Part shown: positions 21,650-33,565 of the stretch, one piece after another | Layout: every line of letters starts with the position of its first letter | Numbering within the stretch: the first letter of the stretch is position 1 | NCBI GenBank assembly: GCA_014281115.1 | Contig: JACONQ010000002.1 | Span: forward strand, 2,108,001 to 2,172,000 | DNA: 64,000 nucleotides | Origin: Laburnicola sp. R22_1 | Taxonomy: Eukaryota; Ascomycota; Dothideomycetes; Pleosporales; Didymosphaeriaceae | Direction of reading: 5' to 3' | Notes under the pieces: model-generated | Told to the model about the DNA's origin: nothing | What the model saw: only the letters and a program-made list of their open reading frames with translations | The model's database searches: none | Position numbers and translations under genes: made by a program

Positions 21650-23419
21650 ATGGACTGGGATACACAGCATACCGATAACCACAGCGCTGCCGATGCGACG
21701 GATGCCGACTTTCGCTGCGGCCTCTGCAATAAGGCCTACAGTCGCCGTATGTTGTTTGTCTGCTTAAGCCTTACATGCGATCGAACTGTCGTGCGACCAA
21801 GTTCTGACGCACCAACAGGGGATCTCCGGGACCGGCATCGACGTCGCTGTGCCAAAACCTTCGGCCAGGAACGCGCATCCAAGCGTAAATCTTGTGAAAC
21901 TTGCGTCCAAATGAAATTGCGCTGTTCATTGACCCGCCCAGCCTGTGGTCGATGTGTTCAGATGGGCACCGCCTGCCACTACCCCAATTCCAACACGAAT
22001 TTGACGCCTCCAGCACAGGCAGATCAAGACACAGGCCCGGAGCATGTGTCACCCCTGGAAGTAACTCTGGAACCGGCACCCATAGATATACCCTCCGCTG
22101 TCCCCGTCCCAGCCATGAACTTGCCTGGGGACGGCAGTAACAGCGCCGGCGGTATGGATGGTATGGCCTGGAGCCCAACACTCAATAATATCGGTTATCT
22201 TCTTGATGGCACTGGTTATCCTGACCCAATATCTGGCTTCATCGACGATATGCACGGCCAATCCTCCTTCTTCTTTCCGCCACAGAACAATTCAAAGGGG
22301 CCGCATCCGTCAGGTGATCGTTTTCTACTACTCTCGAGGGATCCGCTAGACGTCACCCTACCACCCCTATCGTCGTCCGGGGCCAGCAGTCACCGAGAAC
22401 CGTCCACGCGAGGCGAAGATGTAGAGACCCATGCCACAAATATGTTCGGAAGCACATTCTTCCCGGACTTGTCCCATCAAGCACTACGAGACACATCCAA
22501 CCTATCTCAGGAGCTTTTTGGGATCCTGCGCGAGTACCCGCGGATGATGTTGCAGCTTGACTTCTGGTCTCCCTTCATCCACCACCGTCTCTACCGGTGT
22601 TCTAAGGGCGGCATAGCTGAACCCCTCGGCATAGCCCTGGCCTGTGTGTCGGCCTATTCGAGCTCTGTAGAGTCCAGCTATGAATTTGTCGACAACATGA
22701 TCAACTCGCAACGGGAGCGACTAGTGCACGGGTTTCAACATCACAGCGACCGTCCGGAAACCTCACTGGCTGGTCTGCATGCTGTTTGCATGTATCAGAT
22801 CTTGGGACTCTTTGGGAGCTCGTCCGCAGAGAGCGCCAGATCGGGTCAGAGCACGCCCTTCAAAGATGGGAGTGAGCGACGTCGCGAAGACACTGGCAAG
22901 GCCGCAGAACTTTACGGTTCTTTTCTACTGAAGGCGAGTACTCTATTCTGCCCTTCCTCTCCCTTGCGTTGAATCCACACTAATCCGTCAACGGTTACAC
23001 AGATGACCCGGCGTTTCTGCAAGCTGCACAAAGCAGCTCTTGGACAAACCGAAGTAGGCTGGTCCGAGTGGAAATTCGCTGAATCCCTCCGTCGCAACGT
23101 CTTCCTCGTCCACATCGTGAACATACTCGCCGCCGAGGCCCGGAAGCTGCACCATGACTACTTCGAGCCGCTGAATGACGCGATGATCCTACAGATGCCA
23201 CTACCCGCACCGGAGTCCATGTGGCGTGCTTGTAGCGATGCGGAATGGCGGGTCGCCCGCGAATACGCGCGCCCGCCAACACCGACTTCGTGTACGCTCC
23301 ATGGCTTACTCGACTTAAGCCGTGCGGGAGGCTTGGATGTCGCGTCACTGCCGCCTTTGACAAGAATAATCTTGGCGTGTCATAAGATTCGGCTCAAGTT
23401 TAACGACGAGGAAGAGTGA
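21650..23419 (+). CDS. C2H2 + Zn2Cys6 fungal transcription factor
   Basis: Exons 21650-21746, 21819-22933 and 23003-23419 give 542 residues. Exon 1 joins exon 2 inside a C2H2-like finger: CGLCNKAY, then after the 72-bp intron RDLRDRHRRRC. It is followed by a Zn2Cys6 binuclear cluster with spacing C-x2-C-x6-C-x6-C-x2-C-x6-C (from KSCETCVQMKLRCSL to GTACHYP). The C-terminal half fits the fungal-specific regulator domain, ending in WKFAESLRRNVFLVHIVN and LPLPAPESMW. The second intron (22934-23002) appears to use a GC donor (AAG/GCGAGT). The nearest GT donor would put exon 3 out of its conserved frame. As a nuclear regulator 312 bp upstream of a PDR transporter gene, it may control that gene; this is inference. 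Confidence 0.85.
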
Positions 23420-23450
23420 ATTAGTCATATTAGATGTGTCATGTGTATGG

Positions 23451-23491
23451 CTCGGAGGAAAATGGTCATCACGTGATTGCTGTCTCGGAGG
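23451..23491 (+). promoter_or_regulatory. Candidate regulator-binding cluster upstream of the ABC transporter
   Basis: Two identical CTCGGAGG octamers (23451-23458 and 23484-23491) flank a perfect TCACGTGA palindrome (23469-23476), about 240-280 bp before the transporter ATG. CGG-containing words are typical Zn2Cys6 targets, and CACGTG is a common bHLH/bZIP-type core. Binding by the adjacent factor is inferred only from position and motif. Confidence 0.4.
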
Positions 23492-23731
23492 GACGTGGAC
23501 GACCTCTTTGTTAGTAATTACAAGGCTGGAGCCACTAGTGGAGCATGCAGCACCGCTCGCGGAACCAAATGGTCGCGACTCATCCCTTTGCACTTACATT
23601 CTACCTCGTCCTGCTGCCGGCGTCCTAGCTCGCTGTGTTTGTGTTTGTGTCCATGGTATGGCCTTTGTTTGTCTAGACCTTTAATACCCGTCAGTTGAAT
23701 TCTGGACTTTGTCTACTAAATCTCAGCCATC

Positions 23732-26700
23732 ATGGAGACGCCTGAGTCCAATTCTTCGCTCCCCGATACAGACAAAATCCCATCCAAGACCGTCAATGAA
23801 GATCACGGGGCCATCCGCACCTTGATCGAGAAGCAAGGTTCGGGAAATGCGCATCTCACCCATGTTCCCGTTAGCTGGTGCGGACTGAGCGTCTCTGCCC
23901 CAGATACGGGGCCCTTGGCCGTCAAGACGCTCCCCCGGGCCTGCCTGAATACGTTTGGCATCGATCAATTCAACTTCGTCAAAAACCTTCTTTTCCCGAA
24001 AGGATTCGGGGAAACTAAACACCGGAATCTCTTGGAGGATTTCACGGGAATCGTGAATCCAGGTGAGATGTTGCTGGTTCTGGGCCGTCCGGGTAGTGGA
24101 TGCTCGACTTTTCTGCGCACGTTGGCGAATAGAACCTCTCTCGATGTTCACGGGGAACGACAGTATGCCGGCATCCCGTCAGAAGAGTTCGGAAAGACTA
24201 ATCGTCGGGATACAATTTACCTGCCCGAGGAGGATCAACATATCGCAGCCTTGACTGTGCGTCAGACGTTACGGTTCGCTCTCCGGATGAGTCTGCCCTC
24301 GGAGGTGCGCCATGGCGCGATGATCGAAGAGCTGGTTCAGTCCATGGCACAGATGTTCGGTATCGACCACGCCTTGGATACGCCTGTCGGCGGCGCTTTC
24401 TTCCCCGGCGTCTCGGGAGGTGAGCGAAAGCGGGTGTCGATAGCTGAAGTGCTCGCCGCCGGGTCCTCGGTGCAATGTTTCGACAACTCCACACGCGGCC
24501 TGGACTCTTCTACCGCGCTGGACTTCGTCAAGGCACTTCACGTTCTCACGAAGGTGGGCGATCGAACCACCATGGCAACCCTATACCAGGCCGGAGAAAC
24601 CTTGTACAACTACTTTGACAAGGTTCTAGTCATCTATGAAGGACGGCAAGCCTTTTTCGGAAAGATTGGCGACGCCAAACAGTACTTTGAGGACCTCGGC
24701 TTCATACGTGCAAAGGGCCAAACAACGGCCGAGTTTCTCTCTCACGTCACTCATCCTGATCATCGTGAAGCCACGCCGGGCAGCGCGGCCGCCAACATGC
24801 ACACGGCTGCCGACTTTGCGGCTACTTTCAAAACCTCTCCGCACTACGCCAGTCTAGTCCGCGAAATCGACGATTCGCTGTCCCACTCCCAAGGTCACCC
24901 GCAGGCTATCGAGTCAAAAGGAAACGCCTCCGCATCATTCAACCTACCCTACCCGCTCCAAGTCTGGGAGTGTCTACTGCGCGAGGTCCAGCTCGTGCGT
25001 GGGCAAGCCATCATCCACTACGGCAAATGGATCGCTACCATCATTCTCTGTCTAGTCGTCGGAAGCGAATATTTCGACGTCTCGACCGATGCCCAGGGCG
25101 CCTTCACACGAGGCGGTCTCATCTTCTTCGCCCTCATAGTCAACGGCTGGCTCCAGTTTCCTGAGCTCTTTGACGCGCACACAAATCGTCCTGTTCTGGA
25201 GCGTCAGGCGGCACTGCACATGTACCGGCCGTCCGCTGTGGCGCTGGCCCGCGTCCTCATTGACGTGCCGTTGATTGTGTTTCAGAACTCGGTGTTCGTG
25301 ATTGTGTTCTACTTCATGGCGGGATTGCAGGTTGAAGTGGGGAAGTTTTTCTTCTTCTGGTTTGTGCTGATCCTGTCGACGATTTGCTTTAGCAATTTGT
25401 TGCGTATGTTCGCCTATTATGTGCCGACTTTGGATGACTGCTTCCGGTTCGGCGGCACTGGCTCGACTATCACCATCTTGTTCTCTGGCTTTCTGGTTCC
25501 GACCAAGGACATGAGACCCTACTTCGGCTGGCTGCACTACCTCAGTCCAATCAACTATGCCTACGAGAGTGTAAGTACACCAGAAGCGCACGCGCGGTTT
25601 CTCAAAAGCTAATGCATTTCTGCTCTAGGTCTTCGTTAACGAATTCGACGGCCTGAACCTCGACTGTAGCGGTAGCATGATTCCTGATGGCCCAGATGCA
25701 AACCCAGACTACCAGATCTGCATGGTTACCGGAGCCAGAGAAGGACAACAATCAATCCCCGGTCTACAATACGCCGAAGCCAACGGGCTGTTTCTCGCAC
25801 ATAAGTGGCGTAACGTGGGCATCCTGTTCGCCTTCATAGCTGCATACGTTATCATCAGCATGATCGGCAGCGAGGTGATGCGGTTTACACCCCAGGGCGG
25901 CTCGCCCATCGTTTATGTCAAGGACAAGAAGAACAAGTCACAGTCCGACTCGGAGTCAGAGACTGATGAGAATCTCGAGAAAGATGTCGAGCGTGAACTG
26001 CCTAGGTCTGGTGCTGAGGAGCCGAATTCTGGTCCTGTCACACATGGTGGTCCCGCGCTGACGTGGAAGGATCTGACTATCGACATCGGTGAGAAACGCA
26101 TCATCAAGGGTGTCTCCGCGTATATTCGACCGGGTGACTTCGTTTCAATCTGTGGTGCTAGTGGTGCTGGTAAGACCACGATGCTCAAGGCTTTGAGCCA
26201 GATCAATGCGGTTGGCGAGATTGGGGGCGAGCTGCTGTTTGGTAATACGGCACCAGGGCAATCGTTTAAGAAAGTGACAGGTTAGTGGCCAGCCTCTTTT
26301 CAGCATCATGCTTGATCGACACTAATACCTTTCCAGGGTTCGCACAACAGGCAGATCTCCATGATCCAACGGCAACTGTTCGGGAAGCACTGGAATTCTC
26401 TGCTCTCTTGCGTCAGCCGAACATCTACTCGCGTGCCGAGAAACTTGCATACGTGGACACGGTCCTCGACCTGCTGGATTTGAAGCACATCGCCAACGCC
26501 CTCATTGGTGATCAAAACTCTGGATTGGGAGTCGAGATGACTAAACGAGTAACGATTGGTGTAGAACTCGCCGCTCGGCCTCGCGTGCTCTTCGCTGATG
26601 AACCGACGAGCGGTTTGGACTCCGAGGGCGCAGCCAACATCGTTAGGTACCTGCGAAAACTCTCACACACTGGCCAAACAGTACTCGTAACCATCCATCA

Positions 26701-28253
26701 ACCTTCTGCTCTCGTGTTCTCGGAATTCGACAAGCTGCTTGCTCTCTCTCCGGAGGGAGAGCAGCTATACTTCGGTCCTAACGACAAGGCACTGGCTTAC
26801 TTCACGCGCCATGGAGCCGCGCCACCCCCCGATACGAATCCTGCGGAATTCATCCTCGATGCCGGCGGTGCTGGCATCAATGCCCGCAAGGATACCAAAG
26901 GAAGCCTGTGGGCCAAGCACTGGCGCGAGTCTCCTGAGGCGACGGCCGTGTCGGAGGACATCGATCGCATTAACAGGGACTATCATCTAGGAAACAACAG
27001 CGTGGACGAGGAAATCGGTCATGGGGAATTCAACGCCTCCATATTGACCCAGTCCTGGCTGCTCACTGTCCGCATAATGAAGAACCAGTGGCGGGACCCG
27101 CCATACATGTACTCCAAGATTTGGGTACATGTCGTCCATGCGATTTTGATTGGTACGACTGTGTACCAGCTTGGAACATCTCCCAGCGATCTCCAGAATA
27201 GGTAAGCACCCCTCATCCAATTATATCATTCTACTATCCAAACACTTTACTGATACCAATGGCAAAATTAGGATGCTGAGCGTCTTCTCGATTGTTCTCT
27301 TAGTCAACACGATCGTCAACACCATCCTTGCTCGGTTCTTCTTTGCGCGTCTCCTCTGGGAATCTCGCGAGGGTCCCTCCCGCACATACGGATGGCAGGC
27401 ACTCTGCACTGCGAGTATCGCCGCCGAGATGCCCGGTGCCATGGCATGCTCCGTTCTCTACTACGTCATTTGGTACTGGCTATGCGGATTGCCCACAGGC
27501 GAAGCGGCCGGCTACGTCTTCCTATCGTTGTTGACCTTTGAGGTGTTTGAGGTAAGCCATATACACACATGCACCCACGGCGAACTTGATCGGTTGACTA
27601 AGTAAATGCACAGGTCCTCTTCGGCTTGTTCATGATCGGCATGAGCCCCGATCTTGGGACAGCCGGCAACGTTCTCGTCTTCCTAGTCTGCTCCGTTAAC
27701 TGGTTCAACGGAATCATCGTTCCCTATGAGCAGATTCAAGTCTTTTGGCGGTACTGGGTAAGCTATCACCACCACTTCCCCAACCCAACCGTCCCAAGTC
27801 ACAGAACCAGTCCTAACCTCAAACCAACAGTTATACTGGATCAACCCCTTCACCTACCTCCTCGGCGGACTCGTCACCTCAGTCATCCAAGACCAACCCG
27901 TCGTCTGCGACGAAGAAGATCTCTATTTCCTCTCTCCGCCGTCCAACGAAACATGCAGTTCCTACCTCTCTTCCTGGGCTAGTGCCGCACAGGTACAAGT
28001 TCTGAATCCCTCCGCTACCGAGAACTGCCGGTTGTGTCAGTACACCTCGGGTAATCAGTTCTTGGAGGGATTCAGGCTTGGTGACGGACAGAATGGCGGG
28101 ATTTGGGGTAACTGGGGTATTTTCGTGTTGTTCACTTTTTCGAGCTTGTTCTTGGTTTATTTCACGACGTGGGCGGTGAAGGTGCATGTGTGGAAGAAGG
28201 AACCGTCTGCCTCGAAGAAGGGGTCTACTGAGCCTTTGGATGATTCAAAATAG
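23732..28253 (+). CDS. PDR-type (ABCG) multidrug ABC transporter
   Basis: Six exons (23732-25570, 25629-26280, 26337-27201, 27272-27551, 27614-27757, 27831-28253) give 1400 residues, full length for the family; all introns are GT..AG and 56-73 bp. The order is NBD-TMD-NBD-TMD. NBD1 has the PDR-style degenerate Walker A GRPGSGCST, signature VSGGERKRVSIAE and Walker B-region FDNSTRGLDSST. NBD2 has Walker A GASGAGKTT, a degenerate signature EMTKRVTIGVEL and Walker B LFADEPTSGLDS. Each half is followed by membrane segments, for example SVFVIVFYFMAGL and MLSVFSIVLLVNTIVN. The family exports hydrophobic drugs and metabolites across the plasma membrane using ATP. No core biosynthetic gene is adjacent, so a resistance role is as likely as metabolite export. 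Confidence 0.93.
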
Positions 28254-29917
28254 ATTGAGGGAGTCGGGGTTGGAAAAATGGGTCGATTTTGTTTCAGGTT
28301 TGGGGTTCTTCTCGTGTCTTGGGTAGCTGGATGGCTCCACCAGACAATTCTCAGTATCTTTTGTAATTAATTCGACCGAGCTCTACAGTTTGTAATGCGA
28401 CCTCCATTATCAGTGTTACAACACCAATAATCTTCATCATTGACATTTCACATCCAGTCCGGCTGTCGACGATAAATGACTTCCCTTCCGTCTCCCGCCA
28501 CTATCACCGAATCATCTCCGAGAACCACGGTGTAGTCTTTATTTATTCATTTATTCATATCCGTTTATAGTCGACCTAACCTTTTACAGATTATAAGACT
28601 TAATAGTAAGTATAACTAAGGTTTAATAGCTAAAGTATATAAAAAAAAGGCGTAATTAGAATTAATTATAGTAGGGAGCTAAAGCATAACGCGTATAATT
28701 AGTAAAGGGCTAATTATATAATAGTAAACAATCAGACGGCAAGCCTGCATTAAGAAATGGATGCACCCCGTTCGGGCAATCCAGGCCTCGCCTACAGCTT
28801 TCGCGCTATGCTCGAAGAGGTAATTGGTCTCGACGTCCACCATAAAAGGCCCTCCCTTCGCCGTTATTTTCTCTCTCTCCCCTCACCTTTTTCTCTCTAC
28901 TCCTATCCCTCCATCCCCACTCCCCTCGTCAGCGTCAGCTGCTCCTATTGGGCCTCAGCAATCCCTTGTGAGGCATTTTCTCAAATCTCCGTCGCCGTCC
29001 AACATCGCACTGGCCTTGCGTCGTGTCTCTCATTTCAGCCCTGTGCCGACTGTGCCGCCCAGCCCTTCATCTCTAATGATGGCTACTGCTGAAGCTGCTT
29101 GTGCGCTCACATCCGGAAGCGTTTGGCAGCCTATCGGCTTTCCATTCTCTCATTCTCTCACGCTCTCTCGCACTTGAGCACTCCTCACTTCTCTATGTAA
29201 GCTCTCTCCCCCTCTCTCGCAAGATGCTCGCTCATCCTATACTAGTGGCAGCTGCAGAAGAAGGGAGAACATCCCTACCTGTCACACAGGCAGCACCGCC
29301 GTGCGCGATCCTGCAACTCGACTTCCCCTGCTCCAGACTCGCCGATGGCAATTACCACGCCCTGCCTTATTCCTGTTTTCGGCGAACGAATGTACAGCAC
29401 TCACGCCATTGTCTTAGCTCTGATACTCCCATACTGCGCCCCGCTCCTTCAGTTGAATACGCTGGGCCAATCGTTCGCTTAGCTACCGTGTCCCACTCCT
29501 GGCTCCATCTCTCGGCGGTGACGCGGCCATCCACTCGCATAACGCATTAATTTGGCCCTCCTGATGTCTGCATCAGCGCTGTGGTTATAGCAGGATAGTC
29601 CGCCTTGTACGAGGTATACAGCGTTGCTGTAACATCGCAATGCAACTAGCAGGGGGCTTGGTGCCTAGAAGCTAGCAGCTGACAGATTGGAGATGGGGTT
29701 GGGCGTGCCGTGAGAGGCGAATGAAGCCCCGCAGACCAATCACCTGAAGGCACAGGCACAATTGTCAACAATCAAATCAAGCCAAATCTTCGCGCGGATT
29801 TAATTTGATTTGTCGATAGGTGACGTTATGCTGGATTTGGAGGATTTGATAGTATTATAGATTTGATAGATTTGCAAATATGTAATATACTGAAATCTTC
29901 TCTTTGTACTATGATTA
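28254..29917. other. Non-coding stretch entering the second repeat island
   Basis: Probable 3' end of the transporter gene, then a small RIP-like TA-rich patch (about 28560-28735), then C/T-rich sequence (28860-28930). From about 29755 come GATTTGAT-type repeats that are probably the terminal region of the hAT relic at 29918. Open frames of 90-150 codons exist here but show no domains. Confidence 0.45.
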
Positions 29918-30465
29918 CTATGTAGAATCGTCCCACTGGCATACGCCATACAAACTGTCAACAGCAGAGTCAGTCAATGTACTTTCATCAATCTCGTCGT
30001 CAGCATCTATCAAACCTGCTCCCATCCACCTCCGCACACACTGTAGAGCTGCTAGCAAGTTGGCTCCAATTTTGCGACGTCATGGCTCCAACAGATCACC
30101 AAGCTCGCTGAAAAGTCGCTCACACTCACAGCTGGAGGCGGGTATAGTCATTATATCGAGCGCCAGCTGCGCCAACGCTGGGTACTTGCCGCGTAGGTTA
30201 AGCCAATAACGTACTGGGTTACCTTGTTAATTGAAATCTTCGCGACTCCAACGCGGCTCGTTGGCACGCCAGCGCTCGTACTCATCGCTATAGTCTGCCT
30301 CGTCGTCGCTCTCTGCCTCGATTATAGCGTTAATGGCGTCGTCAATCACGTTTGTGTGTGACTTTGTAGGCTTCGGCTGCGGACGAGGAGCTGGGCGATG
30401 GTTATAGAGGCGCCAGAGTTGCTGGAAAGCAGCATTAGCCGCTGCCAATCGAGCTGGGTCGTTGG
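29918..30465 (-). pseudogene. hAT transposase relic, C-terminal dimerisation region
   Basis: Read on the minus strand from 30465: ANDPARLAAAN, an acidic linker (DDEADYSDEYERW), then the hAT dimerisation motif with PVRYWLNLRGKYPALAQLAL, PASSCECERLFSELGDLLEP and LQCVRRWMGAGL. Two stops lie inside, TAA before QGNPV and TGA after LLEP. The N-terminal part is missing, since the copy stops exactly where the next hAT element begins. Confidence 0.8.
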
Positions 30466-33400
30466 CAGAGTTGCTAACAATCAATCAGGTAGCAGTTAGT
30501 CCGCTCGGTTTACTGCCAAGCGTCAATTCAATCAGTCAACCATTGGCTCATACAAATTAGTAGGCAAATAAGGTGCCGGCCTTGAGCCTGATTGATCAAA
30601 CTGACCAACCTGGTGATTTGGGCCCCCGCAGAGGGTTCCTGGAGTAGTTTTTGAAGCTGGAAATATCATCAAATATCGATATTTTGGCGAATATTTGGTG
30701 TTTTAGCTTGCCGATTATTTCCTAATCGGGTAATCAGCCGTACACCTGAAATCTCCGTCGGTGCTCCCAGACCTTGCACCTACCCACATACTCGTCAATA
30801 TCCATCAGTATACCCGTTAGATGAGCTCAAATCGACGCGGCCGGGGCTCAAAAAGACGGCAGGGGCAACAGGAGGCGCCTAGTACACCAGCTACCTCGCT
30901 CACTGCTGAATCTCTGTCTAACGTCGCCAAAGATTCCCAGTCGACCCAGGACACCCAGTCCTTCGAGGTAGAGCTTAGAGATCGGGCGGCGGAGTCACAT
31001 AACGCCTATACAGATATTTCCATTGCTGTCGCACCTACTGCGCCCACTGCACCCACTGCGCCCTCCGCCCAAGCCCCGAGGCTGTCGATACTGAGTACGA
31101 TGCTGGGTACGAGGATAACTTTGATGGGATCGACTGGACGCGTCTGGGGCCGTACATGAAGCCTTTGCGGACGCAGAGGAGTAAGAAGTCGCTGATATAC
31201 AACTACGGCTATCGAGTAGCTCTGCGCAAGTGCCCAACGCGTATTTTCTTTGTCTGTTAGTACTGCCACGTTCACAGGAGTATTGGGTTTGCAAGTAGGG
31301 GTATATACGACGTAGCAAGCTCAACGTCGTCAGCTTGGTCTCACCTTGAGACGCTCCGTACAGGACACGCGATAACTCGCCCTGGGCGCGAGTCTGTCGG
31401 GCTGGAGGCTGGCCAGCGTACTCTCCGTGGGTTGACAGGCGCCGGGATGGAGGTGTCGCAGGACGTTGCGAACGCGCTGGGTAACTTCAATATACAGCGT
31501 TTTCGACTGGCGGCAGTTAGCTGGCTTGTCAAGAACAACCATCCTCTCAGCGAGTTTGAATCGCCAACCTTTCGAGCCCTCCTCCGGGTTGCCAACCCTG
31601 AGGCAGAAATGGCGATATGGAAGAACCACCAGAGCGTCTCGGCGTATATACTGCGCCTCTACGATTACCTGGCGCCGTTAGTTCAACGCGAGCTGTCTCA
31701 CGCGCTGGGCAAGGTCCACTTCAGTTTTGACAGCTGGTCTGTCAAAGGTGGCAAGAAGGCCTTTATGGGGATTGTCTGCCATTACGTCAACGCCCAAGGA
31801 CGGATCTGCGACCTGCCTCTCGCCCTGCCCCAGCTGGCTGGCGCCCATACAGGAAAAAGGATAGCGGAGGTTGTCAAACAGACGCTGACAAAGTTCGGCA
31901 TTAACGCGTCCTCAGTGGGCTACTTTGTTCTTAATAATGCCGCCAATAACAATACTACTGTTAACTGCCTAGCCCAAGAGTTTAATTTCAACGCGGTCGA
32001 ACGCCGTCTGCGCTGCTCACCCCACTCGCTCAACTTGACAGGTCAGACGGTGATATTTGGGGTTGACAAGGACGTTTTTAATAACGACGACAATCAGACA
32101 GCGGAGGAGGAGAAGCTCATGCGTGAGTGGCGTCAGAAGGGCCCATTGGGGGTGCTCGTCGACGTCCTCCACTCAATACGTACTCCCCAGCAGTACGACT
32201 TGTTTAACCAGCTTCAGCGCACTATTTTTGAGTCTGAACGCGCAGAGGGTAACAGGAAACCTGTCAAGCTTCTAGAGCCCGTCAAGCCCGTTGTTACAAG
32301 GTAGAACTCCTTTTGCGACACCTTTAAGAGGGCTATAATACTCCACTCCACTATCAACGCGTATATAGAGTGGCATATCACAAAAACGCGCTCCGACTAC
32401 GCAACGCGTCGAGGGCGTCAGACAGAGACGCCAGCCGACGTACCTGAATAGATGAGGTCCTCCGGGCTCACCTCTGGAGACTGGCAAGTAATTACCCAGT
32501 ACGTACATGTCCTCCAGCCGTTGAAGGAGGCCACCAAGAGACTTGAAGGCCGCGGCTTCTCTAGACGTTTTGGGGCCATCTATAAGGTATACCCAACCTT
32601 TGAGTATCTCCTCAATCACTTTGAAGCTCTGGCGACCCAGTGGGCCGACGTTGATTTTGATAAGGACGACGCTCCCAAGGACCATATAATAATCAACGTC
32701 CAGCTGGCGCACAAGAAACTTGCAAAGTACTACGCTAAGCTTAAAGACTCACCTGCCTATTTTACAGCGACGTCTCTCCACCCTTATTACAAGCACTATT
32801 TTGTCAACGCCTAGGGTGAGGAGAACCCGACGTGGCTCGCCAAGGGCAAGGCTCAGTTCAAGGAGCTCTAGGATACGTACAAGGCCAAGAATACGGGTGC
32901 TGTCAACTCTCCCCCGCGCAAGAGAGCAAAGGTATCAAATATCGACGCGTTTACAGAAGGTCTCACAAAGCCCGTACGCCTCAGCGCCAGCCCAGCTGTT
33001 AACTGTTCAGATAAGTACGAGCGGTGGTATACTGACGAACCTTACCTCCCGATTGATCACCCGCTTGCCCAGGACCCGATTACTTACTGGCTGGGCATGC
33101 GAGACGGCTACCCAGACCTGTCAAAGCTCGCGATAGACATGCTATCGATCCCAGCGTCCTCTTGTTACTGTGAGAGAGTCTTCTCAGAGACAGGCGACAT
33201 GATGGAACCCAAAAGGCGTAAACAAGGTCCCCAGCTAGTCTCCGCAACTCAGTGCGTACGATCTTGGATAAAAGCTGGGTTTACGGACGTCAACCGTACT
33301 CTAGCTAACAGTACAGATCTCTCTGAGCAGGTGCTAGAGGAGAGGTATCATTTGGGGTCTTGGGCCCCGGAGGCTTATATATAAGGTCAACACCATAGAT

Positions 33401-33565
33401 GCCCCACTTTTTTTATATACAATATCATCAATCAGGCCAATCACCAGGTCAGTTTGGCCCCCCAACGTACACCAGTTCGATCAGGTCAACTCCAGGGACC
33501 CCCCCCTTACAGGTCAACCCAGGTAAGACCCGCGAGACTGACTTACCTGACTGTTAGCAACTCTG
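30466..33565 (+). mobile_element. hAT DNA transposon, about 3.1 kb
   Basis: The ends form an inverted repeat, CAGAGTTGCTAACA at 30466 and its inverse ending at 33565. The CAGAG start is typical of hAT termini. Sub-terminal CAGGTCA/CAGGTA words and a shared ATCACCAGGT..GGGCCC segment recur near both ends in inverted order. The 8-bp flanks (GTCGTTGG and GTGAAAGG) are not identical, so no clean target duplication supports the exact borders. The left flank is truncated coding sequence of another hAT copy. Confidence 0.75.
30821..33384 (+). pseudogene. hAT transposase with five in-frame TAG codons
   Basis: After a frame slip near 31030-31080, inside a Pro-Thr-Ala repeat, one frame runs to a TAA at 33382-33384. 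TAG codons interrupt at 31258, 32302, 32449, 32812 and 32869. Each sits where Trp (TGG) would fit, matching RIP of CpA on the opposite strand. Recognisable parts are a BED-like N-terminal CHVHR region, the DDE part VHFSFDSWSVKGGKKAFMG, and FVLNNAANNN where the usual second acid is Asn. The C-terminal dimerisation motif is ITYWLGMRDGYPDLSKLAID and PASSCYCERVFSETGDMMEP. Confidence 0.88.

Noticed and set aside
25052..25591. 179-codon minus-strand frame
   Set aside because: Antisense shadow of the ABC transporter exon, whose conserved motifs are on the plus strand.
21650..28253. Assigning the ABC transporter and regulator to the 49-64 kb cluster
   Set aside because: More than 20 kb of transposon sequence separates them; no sequence evidence ties them together.
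28824..29550. Overlapping plus-strand frames of 110-150 codons
   Set aside because: C/T-rich low-complexity translation (Ser/Pro-rich) without domains; no start or intron evidence.
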